NCBI GenBank assembly: GCA_965661355.1
Contig: CBFIDI010000001.1
Location: forward strand, 22,127 to 86,126
DNA length: 64,000 bases
Direction of reading: 5' to 3'
Origin: CAMCFD01 sp965661355
GTDB lineage: Bacteria > Pseudomonadota > Alphaproteobacteria > Rickettsiales > UBA1997
Made by a program: the position numbers and the translations under genes. This document shows, one piece after another, positions 18,008 through 26,885 of the stretch; within the stretch, counting starts at the first letter, position 1; each line of letters starts with the position of its first letter. The notes under the pieces were generated by a model. It made no database searches. It saw only the letters and a program-made list of their open reading frames with translations, and had not been told where the DNA came from.

Positions 18008-18713
18008 TCTCAACCGCATCATTTTGAAGCTTTATAAGTTCTTGGTTGGCGGCTTTAGCTAATTCGTACATTTCGCTCATTTGAGAAAAAGTAAAAGAAT
18101 TTTCTTCGGCCGTTGCCTGAATTTCTATTATGTTACTTTTCTCATTTAAAATAAAATTGGCGTCAATTTCGCAATTTGAGTCTTCTAGATAGTCAAGATC
18201 AGCAATAACTTCGCCACGGTAAATTCCGCAAGAGACCGCCGAAACCGATGATTTTATCGGATTAACTTTAATTATTCTCTGCTGCATAGCTTTCTTTATA
18301 GCTAGCTTTAGCGCTACAAAACCGCCAGTAATAGACGCACAACGAGTTCCGCCATCGGCCTGAAGAACATCGCAATCAATTATAATTTGACGCTCGCCAA
18401 GCAAAGAAAAATCAAGGCAAGACCTAAGGCTTCGACCAATAAGGCGTTGAATTTCTAGGGCGCGACCATTTGGCTTAATTCCGGGGCGCTGATTACGAGA
18501 ATGTGTCGAGCGCGGAAGCATTGAATATTCAGCCGTAAGCCAACCAGAATTTTTGCCGCGTAAAAATGACGGAACTTTACTTTCTATTGTAGCTGTGCAT
18601 AAAATATGAGTGTTGCCAACCTTGATTATACAACTTCCTTCGGCGTAAAGATTGACATCGGTCTGGATTTCGGTTTTTCTAATTTCGTTGCTTTTTCTTT
18701 TTGATGGGCGCAT
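18000..18713 (-). CDS. rph: Ribonuclease PH
   Basis: RNase PH is a phosphorolytic 3'-to-5' exoribonuclease that trims tRNA precursors. The 237-aa product is full length. Recognisable segments are MRPSKRKSNEIRKTEI at the start, GWLTAEYSMLPRSTHSRNQR (phosphate-binding region, about residues 77-96), RALEIQRLIGRSLRS and DCDVLQADGGTRCASI. It is convergent with the Mrr/recombinase unit and its stop overlaps the recombinase remnant. Confidence 0.96.
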   Translation of the reverse strand: MRPSKRKSNEIRKTEIQTDVNLYAEGSCIIKVGNTHILCTATIESKVPSFLRGKNSGWLTAEYSMLPRSTHSRNQRPGIKPNGRALEIQRLIGRSLRSCLDFSLLGERQIIIDCDVLQADGGTRCASITGGFVALKLAIKKAMQQRIIKVNPIKSSVSAVSCGIYRGEVIADLDYLEDSNCEIDANFILNEKSNIIEIQATAEENSFTFSQMSEMYELAKAANQELIKLQNDAVEII

Positions 18714-18989
18714 TTTTCTTACTTTTTATGTTATGTTAATAGAAACTTCCAGTAAATCTTGCATATTATTATATTTCGCAATTAAGTCCTTGAAGCGCAA
18801 AAATAAAAATTGACAAACTCCAAAGAATTGTAAAAGCATCTAAATTTTACAATAATTTTATTGATGAAATTGCGACAAAAGCGCTAATCTAAATATTAAA
18901 TTTGCTAAAGTAATTTGCCTTTTGTTTTTTGCTATTCGTTATTGTAAATTTTTATTAATTTTGTTAAAAGCAAGTCAAAAATACGATTT

Positions 18990-19946
18990 TTAAGTTTTGT
19001 TAATGCCAATTAGCAATTCTATATCTTCTATTTTTGAGGTGGCGCAAAATTCAGAGCCTAATTTTAAACTTTCTGGGCTTTTGCAAACTTCCACCGAACT
19101 GGCCAAAACTTGGTCTTTAATATAATTCGTAAAATCATCTAAACATTGCGTAATTTCGGTTTTGGCAAAAATTTTCAGGTTAATTTTGTCCGAAACTTCA
19201 AGCTTGGCGTCTTTTCTGGCCTGTTGAACTGCGCGCACTATGTCGCGAGCAATTCCTTCATTTTTAAGCTCTGGTGTAATTTTGATATCAAGTGCAATTA
19301 AATTCGAATTGTCTGGCAAGGCAATAATTTCTTCATTTTCTGAAATTTTATTTTTTGGCGTTAAATTAAGCTCAAAATCATCATCAATTAGCGTTACGCC
19401 AGCAATTTCTATTTTATTTTCTGAAATTTTATTATAATCTCCCGATTTTGAAGCCGCCATAATTTCTTTAATTTTCGAACCAAATTTAGCGCCAATTTTC
19501 TTAAAATTTATTTTCAGATTTAAATCAGCCAATTCTTCAATATTTTCTTGAATTTCAACCGACTTAACATTAACTTCATCAGAAATAATATCTTTAAATT
19601 TAGCAATTTTTTCAAGATTTTTGCCAATTATAGTCAATTTTTTTAGCGGCAAGCGCACTCGCAAATTTTTATTGTCGCGCATTGACAGGGCGCTGCTGCA
19701 AATAAGGCGAACTAAGTCCATATTTTTGACTAATTCTTCATTATTTTCAATGAAATTGACATCAGGAAAATCTTGCAAATGTATTGAAATATTTTTATTT
19801 ATCATATTATTTTGTAATTTTTCTTCTTTAAACTGCAACTTTATAGGCTTTTCGTTAAAAAATCTAGTAATTTTATTAATTTCAGAATGGCAATCTAAAA
19901 CTTTACTTAATTTTAGAGAAAGTTTTCTGAAAGAGGTTTGCGACAC
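18990..19946 (-). pseudogene. ileS: C-terminal fragment of isoleucyl-tRNA synthetase
   Basis: From about residue 50 onward the 318-codon frame matches the extreme C-terminus of IleRS: SIHLQDFPDVNF, MDLVRLICSSALSMRDNKN, LRVRLPLKKLTI, and EIIALPDNSNLIALDIKITPEL with NEGIARDIVRAVQQARKDA. The catalytic Rossmann fold, editing domain and most of the anticodon domain are missing. The first ~45 residues do not look like IleRS, and the frame opens at GTG with a stop not far upstream. This is best read as a remnant of a second or relocated ileS; an intact copy must exist elsewhere if the cell translates Ile codons. Confidence 0.75.
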
Positions 19947-20454
19947 GAAATATAAATTAACCCAGCTTTTAAAGGGCCCGTTTTTAAATGTTGATTTAAA
20001 CTAAGTAATTTGACTGATAAATTGATTAGCAGAAATAAATAGGTTAAAATTTATGCTAAAAAATTAGCAATTAAATCTAGTATTTTTATTTATATTAGCC
20101 AGTTCTTGCCCTTAAAATATCTTTGAACTTCACTTCTTAACCTTTACTTATAAAAAACCTTATTGCGCTTTTTATTCATGGCAGTATTTTTAAAGTTAAT
20201 TTGCCTAAAAATTACTTTTACAAGCAAAATTTGTTTAAATATATTTATTGCTAAAGATGCATAATTGAATAATAAAGAGTAGAAATTTTGCAAATTATAG
20301 ATAAAAGATGGGTGCGATTATCAAATTGTTTTTTACAAAAAACGCAAAAATTTCTTAATAATTACAAAAATCAAGAAAGCGCCTAATATTTTAAGGATAA
20401 GTTTTTTTATAAGCGTAAAAAATAATCTTCAAATAACAAATAAAATTACAAAAA
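19947..20454. other. Gap upstream of the ileS fragment
   Basis: No gene seen. A short stretch at about 19981-20030 (TTTTTAAATGTTGATTTAAAC ... GATAAATTGATTAGCA) resembles an end of the dispersed inverted-repeat element, lying close to the truncation point of ileS. The rest is AT-rich and featureless. Confidence 0.4.
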
Positions 20455-21762
20455 TTAAGATGATCTTTTGCCAACAAAGTCATATTCAAAGCCTTTGCTA
20501 GTAATTAGCTCTTCGTCAAACAAATTTCTTAAATCGATTATTTTTCTGGAATTCGTAATATTTTTTACTTTGTCAAAATCTAAATCTTTAAAATCTGACC
20601 ATTCAGTTGCAATAACTATGGCGTCACAATTCTTAATTGCATCATAAAAATCATCATAAAAAGAAATATTGGCATAATTTTTAAGGGCAATTCTAGAATT
20701 TTCTATGGCTTCAGGGTCACTTGCTTTTATTATAGCGCCATCTTTGGAAAGATTTTTAGCAATTTCAAGAGCCGCCGAATATCGAATATCGTCGGTTTTT
20801 GCTTTAAATGCCAAACCCAAAAGAGCAATTGTTTTATTTTTAACGCAGCCACCCGGAAAGTTATTGGCAATTTTGTCACTCATGCGATTTTTGCGGACTT
20901 GGTTTGAATTAATTACCGAAGAAATTACCGATAGATTTACATTGCTCTTTTTGGCAACATTTAAAATTGCCATAATGTCTTTAGGAAAACAAGATCCGCC
21001 AAAGCCCGGACCAGGATTCAAGAATTTTTCTCCAATTCTTGAATCAAGCCCAATAGCATTAGAAAGATGTTTTATGTTGCCGCCAATTTTTTCGCATAAA
21101 TCGGCCATTTCATTAATAAATGATATTTTTGCGGCCAAAAATGAATTTGACGCATATTTTATAAGCTCTGATGTTGTGGCGTCGGTTTTGACTATTTTCT
21201 CTGGCGCAAAGCTTTGATATATTTGCAATAAAATATCTTCGCTTTTTTGATCGCTGACGCCAATTACAATTCGGTCGGGATCCATAAAATCTTGAATTGC
21301 ACTGCCTTCTCTTAGAAATTCTGGATTTGAAGCAACGCTTAATTTATTTTTATTGCCTGAATCTGCAATTATTTGCTCAATTTTTTTCGAAGTTCCAACC
21401 GGAACTGTTGATTTAGTAACAATTACTTTATCTTGCGCGCTAAGTTTTGCAATTTGCTCGCTAGCCTCTAAAACATAAGATAAATCGGCGCTTCCATCTT
21501 CATCTTGCGGGGTTCCTACCGCTATAAAAACCGCCTGCGATAATTCTAAAGATTCCTCAAGGTCGCTAGTAAATGAAATATTTTGCGCATTTTCTATTAA
21601 TATTTCCTGAAGGCCGGGCTCATATATTGGAATTTGCCCAGATTTAAGTTTGGCAATTTTATCTTTATCGATATCCATGCAAGAAACTTCGTGACCAATT
21701 TTAGCAAAGCAAACCGCCGACACCAGGCCTACATATCCCGAACCTATAATTGTTAACTTCAT
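20455..21762 (-). CDS. ugd: UDP-glucose 6-dehydrogenase
   Basis: Oxidises UDP-glucose to UDP-glucuronate using two NAD+, supplying sugar for envelope polysaccharide. The 435-aa product has the Rossmann motif GSGYVGLVSAVCFA (residues 7-20), VGTPQDEDGSADLSY, STVPVGTS, SNPEFLREGSAI, and the catalytic cysteine in GFGGSCFPKD (Cys258). The C-terminal domain has GLAFKAKTDDIRYS. Length and order of domains are normal. It is followed upstream, on the same strand, by pstB with an 82-bp gap. Confidence 0.95.
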   Translation of the reverse strand: MKLTIIGSGYVGLVSAVCFAKIGHEVSCMDIDKDKIAKLKSGQIPIYEPGLQEILIENAQNISFTSDLEESLELSQAVFIAVGTPQDEDGSADLSYVLEASEQIAKLSAQDKVIVTKSTVPVGTSKKIEQIIADSGNKNKLSVASNPEFLREGSAIQDFMDPDRIVIGVSDQKSEDILLQIYQSFAPEKIVKTDATTSELIKYASNSFLAAKISFINEMADLCEKIGGNIKHLSNAIGLDSRIGEKFLNPGPGFGGSCFPKDIMAILNVAKKSNVNLSVISSVINSNQVRKNRMSDKIANNFPGGCVKNKTIALLGLAFKAKTDDIRYSAALEIAKNLSKDGAIIKASDPEAIENSRIALKNYANISFYDDFYDAIKNCDAIVIATEWSDFKDLDFDKVKNITNSRKIIDLRNLFDEELITSKGFEYDFVGKRSS

Positions 21763-21844
21763 AAATCCAATTTTAAAATTATTTATTTTTTGATGAATAT
21801 ATCATCTTCAACAAAAGCTTATTATTAATTAGATGCAAGAAAAA

Positions 21845-22603
21845 CTAGCCAAAACGCCCAGTAATATAGTCTTGTGTCTCTTTATTTTCGGGGTTAGTGA
21901 ATATTTTATCGGTTTTACCATATTCTATCACTTTGCCCATATTAAAAAATGCTGTTTTATCCGAAACCCTTGCGGCTTGCTGCATTGAGTGGGTTACAAT
22001 TATAATGGTATAATTTTCTTTTAGCTCATCAATTAATTCTTCAATTTTAGCCGTTGCAATAGGGTCAAGCGCCGAGCATGGTTCGTCCATTAAGATCACC
22101 TCGGGCTGTACAGCAATTGTTCTGGCAATACAAAGGCGCTGTTGCTGACCTCCCGAAAGACTTGTTGCTTCGTCGTTAAGCCGATCTTTTACCTCGGCAA
22201 AAAGTCCAGCCTTAATCAAGCTTGTTTCGACAATTTCGTTAAGCTCTTGTTTGCCACGAAATGTGCCATGAATTCTGGGGCCATAGGCAACATTTTCATA
22301 AATTGACTTAGGAAATGGGTTAGGCTTTTGAAAAACCATTCCAACTTTAGCGCGCAATAAGACTAAATCTTGGCTTTTATCGTAAATATTTTTATTGTCG
22401 ACGGTAATTTTGCCTTTAATTTGACAAGAGCTGATAGTGTCATTCATTCTATTTAAGCATCTTAAAAAACTTGATTTTCCACAGCCCGAAGGCCCAATTA
22501 ACGCAGTAACACTATTTTCGTTAAAATCAAGATTAACATTAAATAAAGCTTGCTTTGAGCCGTAAAATAAATCTATATTTTTTGCTTTTATTTTATATTC
22601 CAT
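21845..22603 (-). CDS. pstB: Phosphate ABC transporter ATPase
   Basis: PstB drives high-affinity phosphate uptake at the inner membrane. The 252-aa product has Walker A GPSGCGKSS (about residues 37-45), the PstB-type MVFQKPNPFPKSIYENVAYG, signature LSGGQQQR, Walker B VILMDEPCSALDP and the switch His in VTHSMQQA. The CysA/OppD-like alternatives are excluded by the NPFPKSIY segment. The rest of the system (pstS, pstC, pstA, phoU) is not adjacent. Confidence 0.95.
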   Translation of the reverse strand: MEYKIKAKNIDLFYGSKQALFNVNLDFNENSVTALIGPSGCGKSSFLRCLNRMNDTISSCQIKGKITVDNKNIYDKSQDLVLLRAKVGMVFQKPNPFPKSIYENVAYGPRIHGTFRGKQELNEIVETSLIKAGLFAEVKDRLNDEATSLSGGQQQRLCIARTIAVQPEVILMDEPCSALDPIATAKIEELIDELKENYTIIIVTHSMQQAARVSDKTAFFNMGKVIEYGKTDKIFTNPENKETQDYITGRFG

Positions 22604-23025
22604 TTATATTCTTATCTGATTACAGCGGCCAACTTATAACGGCCAACTTAAATTTCGAGCTTTTAAGCTCTTAGCCTTCGCGTAACATTGCTATTTTAGT
22701 TAAAAGTAATTATATTATCAACTAATAAATTGTACTCTTTTGAATCAAGAAAAACTACTTGCGTAATTGAAAAAGGGCGATTAGGAATATGACGCTTGTG
22801 GGGCAAGACTTAGGGTTTACGGCGCACGAGCGCCGCCCCACTCTTGTGGGGCAAGACTTAGGGTTTACGGCGCACGAGCGCCGCCCCACTCTTGTGGGGC
22901 AAGACTTAGGGTTTACGGCGCACGAGCGCCGCCCCACTCTTGTGGGGCCCCAGCCCCCCTTCGCGCCCCCTTCGGACGAAATCCAAGGGGAGACTGCTTA
23001 TAAAAATTTAAACTTTATTTATTAA
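22604..23025. other. Intergenic region with GC-rich tandem repeat
   Basis: Between the divergent pstB and histidine kinase genes. It holds a small direct repeat (CGGCCAACTTA twice, about 22626-22650) and the 48-bp GC-rich tandem repeat (22795-22953). After the repeat a C-rich stretch (CCCAGCCCCCCTTCGCGCC) leads into the kinase start. Open frames across the repeat on both strands are repeat translations, not genes. Confidence 0.65.
22795..22953. repeat. 48-bp GC-rich tandem repeat, three full copies plus partial
   Basis: Three identical 48-bp units (22795-22842, 22843-22890, 22891-22938) and the first part of a fourth. Each unit has nested inverted repeats: GTGGGGC with GCCCCAC on the outside and GGCGC-ACGA-GCGCC inside, so each can form a stable hairpin. 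The GC content is far above the surroundings. There are no unique spacers, so it is not a CRISPR array. Confidence 0.9.
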
Positions 23026-24408
23026 ATGAAATTAAAGAAATTATTGCCCCGATCTTTATTTGGAAGGTTTTTGCTTATTATCACAATTCCGACATTAATT
23101 GTGCAAATTGTGGCAATTTATGTATTTTTTTATGTCTATGTCGATGTAATAAGCAAATATATGGCCAGAAGCGTCGTTTCAGAAATGTCTTTTGTGCAAG
23201 ATGTTGTAAATCAGGAAAAAGATCTGGAGATTATCAAAGATTTCTCACGAAATGTCGATTTAAACTTTTATTTTGAAGGCAGGAAAGGGCGCAAAAAGAC
23301 AAAAATTGCCGATTCAAAATGGCGACGCAATAAAATTTACGAATATGTAAACTTCATTCCGGTAATAGATCCACTAAACCGCTTTAAATCAGAACTTAAA
23401 GGCTATGGACTGAGCCCATACGAAATCTTTCAAGATATTGAAGATAGTGACATATTAATTGTAAAAACTCAAACCGATAATGGCGTTTTGTCTTTTGAAG
23501 TGCCCGCAAAAAGGATCGATAACAGCTCGGGTAAATATGTTTTTATTGCCTGGATGGTTGCAACCGCCTTCATTACATCAATAATATCAATTATATTTTT
23601 AAAAAACCAACTTAGGCCAATAAACTCTTTGAGCAAAGCCGCAGAAAAATTTGGTCGCGGCCAAGACGCCCCCAATTTCAGGCCCTCGGGCTCGAGCGAG
23701 GTTCGATCGGTGGCGATTTCTTTTGTAAAGATGAAAGAAAGAATAATCAGGCAAATTTCACAGCGCACCGACATGCTTTCAGCAGTTTCGCATGATTTAA
23801 GAACGCCCTTAACCAGAATGAAGTTACAACTTGAAATGATGGCGCAAGGCGAAGAGGTAGAGGCTCTTAAAAACGATATTGATGATATGAGTAAGCTTGT
23901 TGAAGAATATTTAGATTTTGCCCGATTTGAAGAAAGAGAGAAAAAAAGCCCAATTAAAATAAGACAATTTTTAAAAGAAAAAGTTGCAAAATATTATCAA
24001 GATATGAATAAGAATATCGATTTTGAAACTAATATTTCATCAAATTTTAAAATTATGCTAAAAAAACTCGCTTTTAAAAGAGCGCTGATAAACTTAGTTG
24101 ACAATGCCTTTAATTATGGCAATAAAGCTTTGGTCAGGGCGAATTTAAGTGACAATAACCTTATAATTACTATCGAAGATGACGGCCTTGGCATTCCTGA
24201 ATCAGAATATAAAAATGTATTTAAGCCATTTTACAGAATTGATGGCGCACGCAACCAAGATAAAGACAATAAAAAACAACAATCTAATATGGGTTCTGGG
24301 CTTGGCCTAGCTATTGCCATGGACGCAATTACTTCGCATGGCGGAAGAATTAAGCTTTCAGAATCGAGATTTAAAGGTCTTAAAGTGTCAATTTTTATTC
24401 CAATTTAA
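23026..24408 (+). CDS. Sensor histidine kinase, EnvZ-like
   Basis: Inner-membrane two-component sensor, 460 aa. Membrane segments near residues 14-40 and 171-192 flank a periplasmic domain of about 130 residues. HAMP follows (about 193-245). The phospho-acceptor is His256 in SAVSHDLRTPLTRMK; the ATP-binding domain has the N-box LVDNAFNYG (about 357-365), G1 box EDDGLGIPE (384-392) and G2 box GSGLGLAIA (423-431). The TPLTRMKLQLEM stretch is EnvZ/OmpR-type. No response regulator is adjacent. The ATG at 23026 directly follows a TAA of the repeat frame. Confidence 0.9.
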   Translation: MKLKKLLPRSLFGRFLLIITIPTLIVQIVAIYVFFYVYVDVISKYMARSVVSEMSFVQDVVNQEKDLEIIKDFSRNVDLNFYFEGRKGRKKTKIADSKWRRNKIYEYVNFIPVIDPLNRFKSELKGYGLSPYEIFQDIEDSDILIVKTQTDNGVLSFEVPAKRIDNSSGKYVFIAWMVATAFITSIISIIFLKNQLRPINSLSKAAEKFGRGQDAPNFRPSGSSEVRSVAISFVKMKERIIRQISQRTDMLSAVSHDLRTPLTRMKLQLEMMAQGEEVEALKNDIDDMSKLVEEYLDFARFEEREKKSPIKIRQFLKEKVAKYYQDMNKNIDFETNISSNFKIMLKKLAFKRALINLVDNAFNYGNKALVRANLSDNNLIITIEDDGLGIPESEYKNVFKPFYRIDGARNQDKDNKKQQSNMGSGLGLAIAMDAITSHGGRIKLSESRFKGLKVSIFIPI

Positions 24409-24578
24409 CAAATTATAATTAAAATTTACAATTAATGATTTAGAGCTAAAAAATTTCACCAAGAAATTAATCAGGTGATGTCAGAAATTTTTAAAGATAG
24501 CTTTATTGATTGAGTTTTAACGAATAAATAAATCAATCATAAAATTTAAATGGCGCAATATAAATATAATAAAAATAA

Positions 24579-24968
24579 ATGTTTGGAATATCTTTAGCAG
24601 AATTATTAATAGTTTTATTTTTGGCAATTTTCATAATAAATCCAAAAGATTTGCCAGAAATAGCTCGATATTGTGGCAAAATTTACGCTAGAATTAAAAA
24701 TATTATTACTAAATTTAAAAAAGATTTTGAAAATAATAAAAAAGAAATTGGTTTTGATGAAATTAAACAAGAATTTCAAATTTCGGCGCTAGAAGAAGAA
24801 AATTTAGTCAAAAAAAGTAAGACGAAAGAAATTATAGATATTTATGGAAATATTCACAAAGTCCAAGATGTCGAAGAAATAAGATCAGATTTAAGTAAAG
24901 AAGAGCTTGAAGAGGAATTAAAAAAATATAACGAATTTAACAAAAAAACTCAACTTAAAAAAGAATAA
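24579..24968 (+). CDS. tatB: Twin-arginine translocase subunit, TatB-like
   Basis: Small 129-aa protein with one N-terminal membrane helix (MFGISLAELLIVLFLAIFII), a PKDLPEIAR hinge, then an amphipathic, lysine-rich helix and a long charged tail. That layout is TatA/TatB; the length and the acidic/basic tail favour TatB, the substrate-receptor partner of TatC for export of folded proteins. tatA and tatC are not adjacent. Confidence 0.82.
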   Translation: MFGISLAELLIVLFLAIFIINPKDLPEIARYCGKIYARIKNIITKFKKDFENNKKEIGFDEIKQEFQISALEEENLVKKSKTKEIIDIYGNIHKVQDVEEIRSDLSKEELEEELKKYNEFNKKTQLKKE

Positions 24969-25162
24969 AAAAATCCGTCAAAAAGCTTTTATAACAATAT
25001 TTTTTCGGCAAAAATAACAACAAAAAATTAGACTCGCATTAAAATTTCAAATTTTACTTGCAAAATTGATAAAACAGATCTATATTTAAAATGTTATTAA
25101 GTTGTATCTGTTCTTTTCTCTTGACTAAATATAATCAAAAATCATAAATTAAAAGGTATAAA

Positions 25163-25432
25163 ATGAAAATTAACTTATTGAAAAAACTTTTAGGTCTAGT
25201 AATGTTATCCGGCTTTTTGTTTTCATGCTCTCACACAAGAACGCATGGCAAATTTATTACCGAGCATGACGACGCCTGGATGAACGGATATGTAGTTGAC
25301 GATAAAGGCAATATTGACCAAGAAGACGAAGCTACGCAAGGTCTAGTATTTTGCAGAGCCAATAAAAAAGAAGACGGAACAGCAACTCCGTCATGTTATG
25401 GCGCAAAATTCGTGGCGCAAGAAAATGATTAA
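25163..25432 (+). CDS. Small putative lipoprotein
   Basis: 89-aa protein with a lipoprotein signal peptide: basic start MKINLLKK, hydrophobic core LLGLVMLSGFLF, lipobox LFSC with the lipidated Cys at about residue 22. The mature part is short, acidic, and has two cysteines (VFCRA and PSCYG). I do not recognise the family. AAAAGGT at about 25151 lies at a plausible ribosome-binding distance. It is followed by a strong hairpin and then tRNA-Trp. Confidence 0.75.
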   Translation: MKINLLKKLLGLVMLSGFLFSCSHTRTHGKFITEHDDAWMNGYVVDDKGNIDQEDEATQGLVFCRANKKEDGTATPSCYGAKFVAQEND

Positions 25433-25441
25433 AATATTAGA

Positions 25442-25505
25442 TTAGCTTTTGGCTTGCGTTTTTGACTTGCGTTTAAAGTCGTAAGCCTTAACTAATAAAA
25501 GCTAA
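25442..25505 (+). terminator. Nested hairpin between lipoprotein gene and tRNA-Trp
   Basis: TTAGCTTTT (25442-25450) pairs with AAAAGCTAA (25497-25505). Inside it GGCTT pairs with AAGCC and GACTT with AAGTC, and CTTGCGTTT occurs twice. The long nested structure begins about 10 nt after the lipoprotein stop and ends shortly before the tRNA. It may separate the two transcripts or direct tRNA 5' processing. Confidence 0.5.
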
Positions 25506-25523
25506 GCTAGTATTAAATTTTTT

Positions 25524-25599
25524 AGGGGTGTAGCTCAACTGGTAGAGCAGTGGTCTCCAAAACCGAAGGTTGGGGGTTCAAGTCCTCTCGCCCCTGCCA
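25524..25599 (+). tRNA. tRNA-Trp (anticodon CCA)
   Basis: Full cloverleaf: acceptor AGGGGTG with CGCCCCT, D-arm AGCTCAACTGGTAGAGC, anticodon loop CTCCAAA with anticodon CCA, T-loop GGTTCAAGT, discriminator G and encoded CCA. Its position directly before secE-nusG matches the common bacterial arrangement. Confidence 0.97.
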
Positions 25600-25640
25600 T
25601 AACTTTATCTAAGAATAGGTAAATATTTAACAACAGACAA

Positions 25641-25817
25641 ATGCTAAATTATTTTAAACAAACAGTTTCAGAAGCAAAAAAGCTAAGTGCGCCCTCAAAA
25701 AAAGAGGTTTATATCACAACCGCCATGATAACAGCAGCAGTTGCAGTTTTTGCAATTTTTATTATGTTTTCAGATTTTATAATTTCAAAAATAATCGGTT
25801 TAATTTTTGGACTTTAA
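25641..25817 (+). CDS. secE: Preprotein translocase subunit SecE
   Basis: 58-aa single-span subunit that clamps SecY in the inner-membrane Sec channel. The product begins MLNYFKQTVSEAKKLSAPSK, with the conserved amphipathic helix and the W/P-S-K-K-E segment, followed by one membrane helix (about residues 28-55). Short SecE of this size is normal for alphaproteobacteria. It lies 41 bp after tRNA-Trp and 57 bp before nusG, the canonical order. Confidence 0.95.
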   Translation: MLNYFKQTVSEAKKLSAPSKKEVYITTAMITAAVAVFAIFIMFSDFIISKIIGLIFGL

Positions 25818-25874
25818 AGTAAATTGAAATAGAGTTAAATAGCAACAAAGATTTAAAAAACAAATAACATCAAA

Positions 25875-26522
25875 ATGGAAAATAAAGACAATAATCAAGG
25901 CGCCTTACAAAATACAAAAAACGAAGTACCTAAAGATCTTAACCCTGAACAAAGAACTCAAATTAATGACTCTGCCCAAGAGCAAGAATCTGATCACAAA
26001 TTCAAATGGTATATTATCAATGTTATGGCTGGCCAAGAAAATAAAATTGCTAGCGAAATAAAGTCTATGGTTGCAACCGGCTCGCTTGGCAAAAATGTTT
26101 CTGATGCCGTCGTTCCATCAAAAGAAGTTACTAAGGTTAAAAGAGGTAAAAAAGTACAAGAGTCGCAAAAGCTATTTCCTGGATATGTATTTATTAAAGC
26201 TAATATTGACTCCGAAGCTAGAAACGCACTTATCGCAATTCCGAAAGTTCTCGGGTTTTTAGGAAGTAAAAACAAGCCAGAAGAAGTCTCTGAAACCAAA
26301 ATGCAAGACATCTTATCTTCAACCAAAATAGAAGAATCTGCAACTAAAAATATGACATTTGAAATTGGCGAGACATTAAATGTTATCGATGGACCATTTG
26401 AGTCATTTAGTGGCGGCGTTGAAGAATTTGACCAAGAAAAACAGAAAGTCAAGATTGCAATTTCAATTTTTGGACGCTCGACCTCGGTCGAACTTGAATT
26501 TAATCAAGTTGAAAAACCATAA
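25875..26522 (+). CDS. nusG: Transcription termination/antitermination factor NusG
   Basis: NusG binds RNA polymerase and couples it to Rho or to the ribosome. The 215-aa product has an acidic, low-complexity N-terminal extension of about 40 residues, then the NGN domain from KWYIINVMAGQENKIASEI, with LFPGYVFIKA, and a C-terminal KOW domain (VIDGPFESFSGGVEEF). The extension is longer than usual for NusG, but no later ATG keeps the whole NGN domain with better signals. Confidence 0.95.
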   Translation: MENKDNNQGALQNTKNEVPKDLNPEQRTQINDSAQEQESDHKFKWYIINVMAGQENKIASEIKSMVATGSLGKNVSDAVVPSKEVTKVKRGKKVQESQKLFPGYVFIKANIDSEARNALIAIPKVLGFLGSKNKPEEVSETKMQDILSSTKIEESATKNMTFEIGETLNVIDGPFESFSGGVEEFDQEKQKVKIAISIFGRSTSVELEFNQVEKP

Positions 26523-26885
26523 TTACCAATTTAGCTGCATTTCAAAAGCAGTTAAGAAGTTTAAAAGTCAACGCTAAAGGCGGTTATAGCTAAATTTAGA
26601 ATTTAGCTCAATTTTTTACTTGCAATTTATTTGTTAATAGATTAAAATACTTAGCCTTAACTTAAAATTTTAGTTATTTAATTATAAGATAAATTTAATT
26701 TTTTGAATTATTTAGAAAATTAATAAATAAAAAAGCTCAGAAACTCTAAAAATAAGTTTTTTATATGATGCCTAAAAACTTTATCAGAGTCGGCTTGAAT
26801 AGAATAACACGCTTCTTGAAATTTTGATGCTTAAGCGTAAAATTAGTAAATATAGCTTTAAAATCAAATAAATTTTTATATTAAA
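26523..26885. promoter_or_regulatory. nusG-rplK intergenic region with candidate promoter
   Basis: This 363-bp gap is long for the secE-nusG-rplK cluster. It contains TTGCAA (26620-26625), a 17-bp spacer and TAAAAT (26643-26648), a plausible sigma-70 promoter for rplK onward. Short complementary stretches around AGCTAAATTTAGAATTTAGCT (about 26588-26608) form a hairpin just upstream. Confidence 0.4.

Noticed and set aside
20705..21217. 170-codon open frame on the + strand
   Set aside because: Antisense shadow of ugd with no recognisable domain.
22795..22953. CRISPR array
   Set aside because: Units are directly tandem with no unique spacers and no cas genes nearby.
22789..23025. Open frames on both strands encoding 16-residue repeats
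   Set aside because: They are translations of the 48-bp tandem repeat; both strands being open follows from the repeat length being a multiple of three.
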